Below are positions 55,529-61,925 of a stretch of 64,000 nucleotides of DNA, one piece after another. The stretch comes from Roseomonas sp. GC11 (GTDB lineage: Bacteria > Pseudomonadota > Alphaproteobacteria > Acetobacterales > Acetobacteraceae). Both the position numbers and the translations under genes were made by a program. The notes under the pieces are model-generated. The model was not told the origin of the DNA. It made no database searches and was given only the letters and a program-made list of their open reading frames with translations. Position 1 is the stretch's first letter, and each line of letters begins with the position of its first letter. The stretch is from contig NZ_JANFNY010000010.1 in the NCBI RefSeq assembly GCF_024437745.1, positions 1 to 64,000 on the forward strand, given 5' to 3'.

Positions 55529-56533
55529 TCATTGCTTTTCGATGCCGGCGCGCTCGATGGCGGCGCGCCACTTCGCCGTCTCGCCGCGCAGCAGGGCGGC
55601 GAGTGCCTCCGGCGTGCCGCCGCCGGCCTCCACCCCCGCCGCGCGCAGCGTGGCGCGCAGGCCGGGCTCGGCCAGCACGGCGTTCAGCTCCTGGTTGAGC
55701 CGGGCGATGATGGCGGGCGGCGTGCGCGCCGGGGCCACCAGCGCGTTCCAGGAGGTGACATCGAACCCCGCGAGCCCCGCCTCGCGCAGTGTCGGCACCT
55801 CCGGCAGGCTGGGCGAGCGCTCCGGCGAGGTCACGGCCAGCGCGCGCAGCGCCCCGTCGCGCACCTGCCCCATCACCGGCGCGACGATCTCGAACGCCAC
55901 GGCGACATCGCCGCGCATCAGGCTGGTCAGCAGCGCGGGGGTGGCGGTGAAGGGCACGGTCAGCGCATCCACCCCCGCGCTGGCCTTGAACAGTTCCGCC
56001 GCCAGGTGCTGCGTGCTGCCGACGCTGATGGTGCCGATCGGGTGCCGTTCCGGCGCGGCCCTGAGCTGCGCCAGCAGCGCCGCCACATCGCGCAGCGGCG
56101 AGCCGGGCGCGACCAGGATGGCGATGCCGAAGCTGCCCATCAGCCCGACCGGCGCGAAGTCGCGCAGCGGATCGAAGGGCAGGCTGCGGAACAGCGAGAC
56201 ACTGATGGCATGGGCATTGGTGGCCACCATCAGCGTGCTGCCATCGGCCGGCGCGGCCAGCAGCGCCTGCGCCGCGATGGTGCCGCCGGCGCCCGGGCGG
56301 TTCTCCACCACCACCGGGCGGCCGAGCCGCTCGGACAGGCCCTGCCCCACGCTGCGCGCCGCGAGATCGGCCACGCCGCCCGCCGCATTCGGCACGAGCA
56401 GGCGGATGGGCTTGTCCGGCAGGGTGGCGATGGGCTGGGTGGCGGCAGATTGGGCGCGGGCCGCGCCAGGGCCGCGCGGCGCGGCACAGGCGAGGGCGCC
56501 GCCGCCGAGCAGGAGCCGGCGAGTGATCGTCAT
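55529..56533 (-). CDS. Bug/TctC-family periplasmic solute-binding protein
   Basis: 334 aa, leader MTITRRLLLGGGALACAAPRG. Motifs: KPIRLLVPNAAGGVADLAARSVG, RPVVVENRPGAGGTIAAQALL, VPFTATPALLTSLMRGDVAVAFEIVAPVMGQVRDGALRALAV (in part) and LPEVPTLREAGLAGFDVTSWNALVAP. It lies 16 bp before the ligI-like start, within the operon. It is the second Bug gene of this operon, so two related ligands or redundant capture are possible. Confidence 0.93.
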   Translation of the reverse strand: MTITRRLLLGGGALACAAPRGPGAARAQSAATQPIATLPDKPIRLLVPNAAGGVADLAARSVGQGLSERLGRPVVVENRPGAGGTIAAQALLAAPADGSTLMVATNAHAISVSLFRSLPFDPLRDFAPVGLMGSFGIAILVAPGSPLRDVAALLAQLRAAPERHPIGTISVGSTQHLAAELFKASAGVDALTVPFTATPALLTSLMRGDVAVAFEIVAPVMGQVRDGALRALAVTSPERSPSLPEVPTLREAGLAGFDVTSWNALVAPARTPPAIIARLNQELNAVLAEPGLRATLRAAGVEAGGGTPEALAALLRGETAKWRAAIERAGIEKQ

Positions 56534-56584
56534 GGCATGGTCCTCCCGTCCCGGCCGCCTCTCACCGGGGCGGCCTGGGTTGCT

Positions 56585-57463
56585 TCATTCGGCCGCCTGC
56601 GCCGGCACCGCATGGATGATGCCGGAGAGCAGCACATCGAGATCCTGCGTCGCCAGCTCCTCCGGGCGCATGGCGCGGCCCCGGGCGGCGGCCCAGTCCT
56701 GCCGCTCGGCGATGGGCGCGCTCAGCAGCGGCTCCACCCCGGCTTCCTGCACGGTGCGCGCCACCTCGCGCATCTCCTCGGCGCGGCGGCGGCCATGGAT
56801 CAGCGCGCGGCTGATGACGTAGCGGGCGAGGCCGCGCCAGTCCGGGTGCGGCAGCGTGTCGGAGAGCGAGCGCAGCACCTCCTCCTCCACGCCATAATGG
56901 CGGGCGGCCAGCATGCTCTCGGTGGTCAGCGCCTCCAGCCCCTTCACCATGACGCTGCGGCACATCTTCACCGCCGAGGCCTTGCCGACCGGGCCGGGGA
57001 AAAGGGTGAGGTCCATGCCGAAGGGCGCCATCAGCGCGGTGAATGCCCCCGCCTCCGGCCCGCCGAGCAGGATGGGCGAGCGCAGCCCCTTGGGCGGCAC
57101 GCTGGCCATCACCGCCGCCTCGACATAGCGCCCGCCCTGGGCGGTGATGGTGGCGGCGGCGGCCTGCTTGGTGCCGGGGGAGACGGAATTCACATCCACC
57201 ACGAAAGGCGCGTGGCCGAGCCCGCCGGTCAGGCTGCGCATGGCCGCCGGCACGCTGCCGGCGGTGACGCAGACGAAGACCACATCGGCGGCGGCGGCCG
57301 CGGCGGCGGCGCTTTCCGCCACCTGGGCGCCGGTGGCGCGGGCGCGCTCCAGCGCCGCCGGGGCGATGTCATAGGCCGTGATGGCCGTGGCGCCGCCCGC
57401 CCGCAGGTCGCGGGCGAAAATGCCGCCCACCTCGCCAAAGCCGATGATCGCGAAGCGTGTCAT
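56585..57463 (-). CDS. NAD(P)-dependent oxidoreductase, 6PGDH-like with DUF1932 C-terminus
   Basis: 292 aa from ATG 57463, GGGAGAA upstream. The Rossmann motif FAIIGFGEVGGIFARDLRAGG is at 4-24, then the beta-hydroxyacid-dehydrogenase-like DVNSVSPGTKQAAAATITAQGGRYVEAAVMASVPP (in part) and the conserved-lysine region GKASAVKMCRSVMVKGLEALTTES. The substrate is not known for the family. It sits between the Pht5-like and Bug/ligI-like genes. LigC, the dehydrogenase that makes PDC, is absent, so this enzyme could supply that step; that is speculation from context. Confidence 0.85.
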   Translation of the reverse strand: MTRFAIIGFGEVGGIFARDLRAGGATAITAYDIAPAALERARATGAQVAESAAAAAAAADVVFVCVTAGSVPAAMRSLTGGLGHAPFVVDVNSVSPGTKQAAAATITAQGGRYVEAAVMASVPPKGLRSPILLGGPEAGAFTALMAPFGMDLTLFPGPVGKASAVKMCRSVMVKGLEALTTESMLAARHYGVEEEVLRSLSDTLPHPDWRGLARYVISRALIHGRRRAEEMREVARTVQEAGVEPLLSAPIAERQDWAAARGRAMRPEELATQDLDVLLSGIIHAVPAQAAE

Positions 57464-57492
57464 GGCGGTTTCTCCCGTATTCTTCGTTGTGG

Positions 57493-58434
57493 TCATTCCA
57501 GGCCGGCGGGAAGCCCGTCCCACACCGCGTCCAGCGTGAGGGGGCGGGGCAGCATGCCCTGCGCGGCCATGAAGCGGAGCGCCAGCGCCAGAACGGGGCG
57601 CAGCGCGGCGCGGCTGGCGGGGGGCGCGCCGTGCGGGCCGCCCTGTGGGATACCCGGTGGGATACCCGGTGGGATACCCGGTGCGCTGGGGGCCGCGCCG
57701 GCGGCGGAGGCGCGCATCAGGCGCAGCACTTCCGCCACCAGCTCCGGCCGCCGCTCCGCCAGATCGCGCGAGACGGTCAGCACATGGTTGACCGGGACAA
57801 AGCCATGGCGCTGCCAGAAGGCCTGGCCGGAGGCCGCCGGGTCGGCGAAGACGGTGCGCAGCCCCGGGTCATCCGGCACGTCATTGCCGACGATCACGGC
57901 ATCCAGCGCGCCCTCGCGCAGCATGGCCATCATCTCCTGCCCTGGGGCGGCGCGCTCCGCCCAGGGCGGATCGGCGATGCCGGCCACATGCGCGTCCTCG
58001 AAGGTGATCCAGCGGCATTCCTCCGGGCGCGGCCCGCCCTCCTCGGCCAGGATGCCGCGCAGCCACATGCCGGTGGTCTGGCTATAGGCGCGCACGCCGA
58101 TGCGCCGCCCGGCGAGGTCGGCCGGGCCGCGGATCGCGCTCTCCGCCCGGCAGAGCAGGGCCGATTGCTGGAAGCGCGCCGCCAGCACCACCGGCAGCAG
58201 CACCAGCGGCCGCTCCATCGCCCGCGCCTGCAGGAAGGTGGCGATGGCCATTTCCGAGACGTCGAAGCGCCCCTCCCGCACCATCGGCGCGAAGGCCCGG
58301 CTGATCACCGGGATCTCGGCGATGTCGAGGCGGAGCAGGGGGGAGGTGAGGCGGCCCTCCCTCAGCGCGCGCGTGGCGGGATAGCTGCCGATCGCGGCGC
58401 GCAGCAGGGCGGGCGGGTGGTCGAGGCCGGCCAC
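57493..58434 (-). CDS. 4,5-dihydroxyphthalate decarboxylase-like (Pht5/NMT1 fold) protein
   Basis: 313 aa from GTG 58434, the only start after the in-frame stop. There is no signal peptide although the fold is that of periplasmic binding proteins, which argues for a cytoplasmic enzyme. Pht5-like blocks: IGSYPATRALREGRL, REGRFDVSEMAIATFLQARAMERPLVLLPVVLAARFQQS (in part), GRRIGVRAYSQTTGMWLRGILAEEGG, WITFEDAHVAG and FVPVNHVLTVSRDLAERRPELV. Pht5 decarboxylates 4,5-dihydroxyphthalate to protocatechuate. A Pro/Gly-Ile insert (PPGIP repeats) is coded by a 12-bp tandem repeat. The substrate may be another ortho-dihydroxy acid. Confidence 0.75.
   Translation of the reverse strand: MAGLDHPPALLRAAIGSYPATRALREGRLTSPLLRLDIAEIPVISRAFAPMVREGRFDVSEMAIATFLQARAMERPLVLLPVVLAARFQQSALLCRAESAIRGPADLAGRRIGVRAYSQTTGMWLRGILAEEGGPRPEECRWITFEDAHVAGIADPPWAERAAPGQEMMAMLREGALDAVIVGNDVPDDPGLRTVFADPAASGQAFWQRHGFVPVNHVLTVSRDLAERRPELVAEVLRLMRASAAGAAPSAPGIPPGIPPGIPQGGPHGAPPASRAALRPVLALALRFMAAQGMLPRPLTLDAVWDGLPAGLE
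57647..57682. repeat. Three tandem copies of GGGATACCCGGT
   Basis: Perfect 12-bp units at 57647-57658, 57659-57670 and 57671-57682, in frame inside the Pht5-like gene; they encode a P-G-I-P linker. Copy number could vary by slippage without breaking the frame. Confidence 0.9.
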
Positions 58435-58630
58435 GGCGTCAGCCCGCCGCGCCCGGAAGCCGCGCGCGCATCATGGCGCGGGCGAGGAAAGGTATCATCT
58501 TTGCCGTCCCCCCATCTGGGCCCGCCATCCGGGGTGCGGGCCGCCGGGCCGCCGCCGCGCCTGGCGCGGCCTGCGGTCCTGCCGGGGGCATGCCCCCTGG
58601 TGCCTGCCCCCTCGGGCCTGTCCTGGCTGC
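58435..58630. other. Gap between lysR and the Pht5-like gene, with a palindrome
   Basis: 196 bp, GC-rich, with no convincing gene. The perfect palindrome GGGGGCATGCCCCC (58584-58597) lies 34 nt after the lysR stop on the minus strand and may act as a weak terminator. A promoter for the downstream operon should lie here, but I cannot point to one. Confidence 0.4.
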
Positions 58631-59638
58631 CTACACCGGGGGGGAGGTGGGCGACCAATCGCTTTCCGGGCCGGAACTATCAGGCATGGTTATAGCGGCC
58701 AGCCCCCGCTCGCCGATTTCGGCGACATGGGCGCGCAGCGCGGCGAGGAAGGCCTGCCCCCCCGGCGGCAAGGGCCGCGCCGGCGGCAGGATGATGCCCG
58801 CCGGGCGCGGGGGCGCGCTGCAATGCAACGGCAGCACCCGCAGCGTGCCGCGCAGCAAGTCCCCCGCCATCATCAGCCGCGGCATGGCGGAAATCATATC
58901 CGTGCCATGCAGCATCTCGCGGATGAAGCCATAGGAGCTGGAGCGCAGCGGCGCGGTGGGCATCAGCGCGTGCTGCGCCAGGAAGGCCTCGATCTCCTGC
59001 CCGACGCGCTGGCTGACCGTGGGCAGCACCAGCTCCTGCTGCCGCAGCAGCGCCGGCGTCACCTCGGCCAGGGCGAAAAGCGGGTGGTCGGCCCGCGCCA
59101 GCAGGGAAATCGGCTCCTCCCACAGCGGCTCGCGCAGGAAGCCATCCGGCAGGGCCGGCTCATAGAGGCGGCCCACGATCAGGTCGATCTCGCCCGCCGC
59201 CAGCTTGGGCAGCAGATCTTCCGTCCGCCCCTGCTCCAGCCGCACGCGCAGCGCCGGGTGGCGCGCCTTCAGCCGCCGCAGCGCCCCGGGCAGCACCCCC
59301 GTCGCCGCGACCGGCAGGGTGCCGAGCGCCACCGTCCCGCCATCCGGCCCGGCCAGGCGGTCCAGCTCCTCGTCCAGCCGCCGCAGCTCGGCCAGGATGC
59401 GGCGGCTGACCTCGGCGAAGAGCGTGCCCGCCTCGGTCGGCCGCACCCCGCGCGGCAGCCGGTCGAACAGGCGCTGCTGCAGGATGTCCTCCAGCTCCTG
59501 CAAGGTCTTGGTCAGGGCGGGTTGGCTGATGCCGAGCAGGGCCGAGGCCTTGAGCAGGCTGCGCTGCGCGGCGATCGCCTCCACCGCCCGCAGGTGCTGC
59601 ATCTTCAGCCGCTGGTCGAGATAGCGCCGGAACGTCAT
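58631..59638 (-). CDS. LysR-family regulator, PcaQ/GbpR-like
   Basis: 335 aa from ATG 59638. The N-terminus MTFRRYLDQRLKMQHLRAVEAIAAQRSLLKASALLGISQPALTKTLQELEDILQQRLF (in part) has the late-starting HTH of PcaQ/GbpR-type LysR proteins. The effector domain follows (VALGTLPVAATGVLPGALRRLKARHPALRVRLEQG in part). It is divergent from the dioxygenase gene, with a T-N11-A dyad between them, and precedes the lower-pathway operon on its own strand. It is a good candidate to sense an aromatic acid or pathway intermediate for both units. Confidence 0.92.
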   Translation of the reverse strand: MTFRRYLDQRLKMQHLRAVEAIAAQRSLLKASALLGISQPALTKTLQELEDILQQRLFDRLPRGVRPTEAGTLFAEVSRRILAELRRLDEELDRLAGPDGGTVALGTLPVAATGVLPGALRRLKARHPALRVRLEQGRTEDLLPKLAAGEIDLIVGRLYEPALPDGFLREPLWEEPISLLARADHPLFALAEVTPALLRQQELVLPTVSQRVGQEIEAFLAQHALMPTAPLRSSSYGFIREMLHGTDMISAMPRLMMAGDLLRGTLRVLPLHCSAPPRPAGIILPPARPLPPGGQAFLAALRAHVAEIGERGLAAITMPDSSGPESDWSPTSPPV

Positions 59639-59676
59639 GGGCAGGGTGCCTAGCAGAAAAACAGCGGGAGTCATCC

Positions 59677-59693
59677 TATTCCAGAAGGGAATA
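59677..59693. promoter_or_regulatory. LysR-type box TATTCCAGAAGGGAATA
   Basis: A 6-5-6 inverted repeat (TATTCC-AGAAG-GGAATA) contains an exact T-N11-A. It is 38 bp from the lysR start and 81 bp from the dioxygenase start, a position suited to divergent control. The rest of the 136-bp gap shows nothing else recognisable. Confidence 0.6.
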
Positions 59694-59774
59694 TCTCTGC
59701 CGTCAGAAGCGATAGGACCGGGGGCCCCGCCGCCATTAGGCTGCCGTGACCCAGACCAAGGGGGAGAAACGCGA

Positions 59775-60743
59775 ATGCACGCGCCGGAACCGATCATGGA
59801 CATCGCCCATCTGGGCCATGTCGAGCTGCTGACCCCCCGCATCGAGGAGTCACTGCGTTTCTTCGTCGATGTCATGGGCATGACCGAGAGCGGCCGCAAG
59901 GGCGACAGCGTCTATCTCCGCGGCTGGGATGACTATGAGCGCTATTCACTGCAGCTGACCGCGGCCCCCCGCGCGGGGCTCGGCCACGCCGCCTTCCGCA
60001 CCCGCAGCGTCCAGGCCCTGGAACGCCGCCTGGCCTCCCTGCGCGCCGCCGGCCATGAGGTCTGGGCGCATGAGGATGAACTGGGCCACGGCACCGGCTG
60101 GCGCTTCCGCGACCCGGATGGCCACGTCTTCGAGCTGTACTGGGAGACGGAATGGTATGCCCCGCCGGCCGAACTCCGCCCCGCGCTGAAGAACCAGGCC
60201 CAGCGCTTCCCGGCGCGCGGCGTGAACGTGCGGCGGCTAGACCATTTCAACTGCCTCGCCGTGGATGTCCGGGGCTGCCGCGAGTTCTTCCAGGCTCATC
60301 TCGGCCTGCGCTGCACCGAGCGCATCGAGCTCGACAGCGGCGAGGAAGCGGGCATGTGGCTGACCGCCACCAACAAGTCCTACGACTTCGCCTTCACCAA
60401 GGAGGCGCACGGCGTCCCCGGCCGCTTCCACCACGTGACCTTCGCCCTCGACAGCCGCGAGGCCATCCTCCAGGCGGCCGACATCTTCCTGGAGCACGGC
60501 ATCCATATCGAGACGGGGCCACACAAGCACGCGGTGCAGCAGACCTTCTTCCTCTATGTCTATGAGCCGGGCGGCAACCGCGTGGAGGTGGCCAATGCCG
60601 GCGCCCGCCTCGTGCTCGCGCCCGACTGGCCGGCCATCACCTGGACGGAGACGGAGCGGAAGAAAGGCCAGGCCTGGGGCCTGAAGACCATCGAGAGCTT
60701 CCACACCCACGGCACGCCGCCGCTGGAAGAGATCGACGTCTGA
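59775..60743 (+). CDS. Type I (VOC-fold) extradiol ring-cleavage dioxygenase
   Basis: 322 aa from ATG 59775, GGGGGAGAAA upstream. Two VOC domains are present: about 11-122 (HLGHVELLTPRIEESLRFF) and about 155-275 (LDHFNCLAVDVRGCREFFQAHLGLR in part). The probable Fe(II) ligands are H157 (DHFN), H219 or H220 (RFHHVTF) and E271 (NRVEV), spaced as in catechol 2,3-dioxygenases. The length is typical of that group. The substrate is unknown. It is followed by a Bug gene and is divergent from a LysR regulator. It could open a catechol or protocatechuate-type ring for the nearby lower pathway. Confidence 0.86.
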   Translation: MHAPEPIMDIAHLGHVELLTPRIEESLRFFVDVMGMTESGRKGDSVYLRGWDDYERYSLQLTAAPRAGLGHAAFRTRSVQALERRLASLRAAGHEVWAHEDELGHGTGWRFRDPDGHVFELYWETEWYAPPAELRPALKNQAQRFPARGVNVRRLDHFNCLAVDVRGCREFFQAHLGLRCTERIELDSGEEAGMWLTATNKSYDFAFTKEAHGVPGRFHHVTFALDSREAILQAADIFLEHGIHIETGPHKHAVQQTFFLYVYEPGGNRVEVANAGARLVLAPDWPAITWTETERKKGQAWGLKTIESFHTHGTPPLEEIDV

Positions 60744-60854
60744 CCGGCCTCCCGGCGCGGCGTGAGCCGCGCCGCCGCCCCGCCCGCATCGGGGGGGGTC
60801 AAGATGAAGAACAGGCTGCAAAAGCCGCGTCGCCACCAAGGGAGAAAACAATCC

Positions 60855-61832
60855 ATGCTGACTCGCCGGTCCCTGGGGCCCCTGGCCCTGGCTTCCGCAA
60901 GCCTTGCCCTGCCGCGCGCCACCCGCGCGCAGGAGGAATGGTCCGCCCGCACCGTCACGGCCGTCGTGCCCTGGCCGGCAGGTGGCCCGACCGACGCCTT
61001 CGCCCGCCTGCTCTGCAACCGCCTCTCGGGCGATCTCGGCCGCAACTTCGTGGTGGAGAACCGCGGCGGCGCCAATGGCACCATCGGCATGACCAGCGCC
61101 GCCCGCGCCCGCCCCGATGGCGCCACCGTCATCATCGCGCCCAACAGCACCTATGCCGTCGCGCCCCATCTCTACCCGGTGAATTATGACGCGGAGCGCG
61201 CCTTCGTCGGCGTCGGCCTGCTGGTGTCCAGCCCGCTCTTCATGCTGGTGCCGCGCAATTCACCCGTCACCAGCGTGGCCGACTACGTCGCCCTGGCGAA
61301 GAAGGACAACAAGGGGTTGAACTACGCCAATGCCGGCGTCGGCGCCACCTCCCACCTGGCGACCGAGATGTTCATGCAGATGGCGGGCATCAGCGTCACC
61401 GAGGTCGGCTATCGCGGCGGCGGCCCGGCCGTGCAGGCGGTGCTGGCCGGCGAGGCGGGCATGTTCTTCATGCCGGCGGCGGCGGTGATGGCCTATATCC
61501 AGTCCGGCGAGTTCCGCGCCCTGGCGGCGACGACCCGCGCGCGCAGCCCGCTGGCGCCGGAAGTGCCGACCTTCCAGGAACTCGGCTTCCCGGGGTTCGA
61601 AGTGGTGGAGCATGTGGCGATGCTGGCCCCCGCCGGCACGCCCGAGCCCATCCTGCGCCGCCTGAACGCCGCCTGCGCCGCCGCCCTGCGCGCCCCGGAG
61701 ATGCAGCCGCGCCTGCAATCCATGGCCGTGACCGTCGAGGCGCAGCCGATCGAGGCCTGGCCCGCCTATGCCAGGGCGGAAAGCGACAAATGGCGCGTCT
61801 TCCTGAAGGAACGGAATATCCGGATTCAGTGA
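60855..61832 (+). CDS. Bug/TctC-family periplasmic solute-binding protein
   Basis: 325 aa from ATG 60855 (MLTRRSLGPLALASASLALPRATRAQ; twin-arginine-like leader), GGGAG upstream. Motifs: TVTAVVPWPAGGPTDAFARLLC, VENRGGANGTIGMTSAARARPDGATV, LAPEVPTFQELGFPGFEVVEHVAMLAPAGTPE, C-terminus ERNIRIQ, close to the Bug protein at 46885-47880. It lies 111 bp after the dioxygenase and is probably cotranscribed; its ligand may be the aromatic acid processed there. Confidence 0.93.
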   Translation: MLTRRSLGPLALASASLALPRATRAQEEWSARTVTAVVPWPAGGPTDAFARLLCNRLSGDLGRNFVVENRGGANGTIGMTSAARARPDGATVIIAPNSTYAVAPHLYPVNYDAERAFVGVGLLVSSPLFMLVPRNSPVTSVADYVALAKKDNKGLNYANAGVGATSHLATEMFMQMAGISVTEVGYRGGGPAVQAVLAGEAGMFFMPAAAVMAYIQSGEFRALAATTRARSPLAPEVPTFQELGFPGFEVVEHVAMLAPAGTPEPILRRLNAACAAALRAPEMQPRLQSMAVTVEAQPIEAWPAYARAESDKWRVFLKERNIRIQ

Positions 61833-61845
61833 AGGGGAGGGAGCG

Positions 61846-61885
61846 GGTTCTTTTTTGAAAAAAAGAACCAAAAAACTTTTTTTAG
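61846..61885. terminator. AT-rich hairpin repeat, copy 3 (short form)
   Basis: Hairpin with arm GGTTCTTTTTT, loop GA and the complementary arm (61846-61869), followed by CAAAAAACTTTTTTT, the same order as the start of copy 1 at 22329. It lies between the convergent Bug and kdpD genes and probably terminates both. The second half of the repeat is missing. Confidence 0.75.
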
Positions 61886-61925
61886 TGGCGTTTCGGGGGG
61901 GGAGGCGGGCGCCGGGTTGGGGGAA

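Noticed and set aside
57493-58434. Ordinary periplasmic ABC (NMT1-type) binding protein
   Set aside because: No signal peptide, no ABC genes nearby, and Pht5-like blocks in a catabolic operon; the decarboxylase-like reading fits better, though not proven.
59775-60743. LigB-type protocatechuate 4,5-dioxygenase
   Set aside because: The fold is two VOC domains with the H-H-E pattern of type I extradiol enzymes, not the LigB fold.
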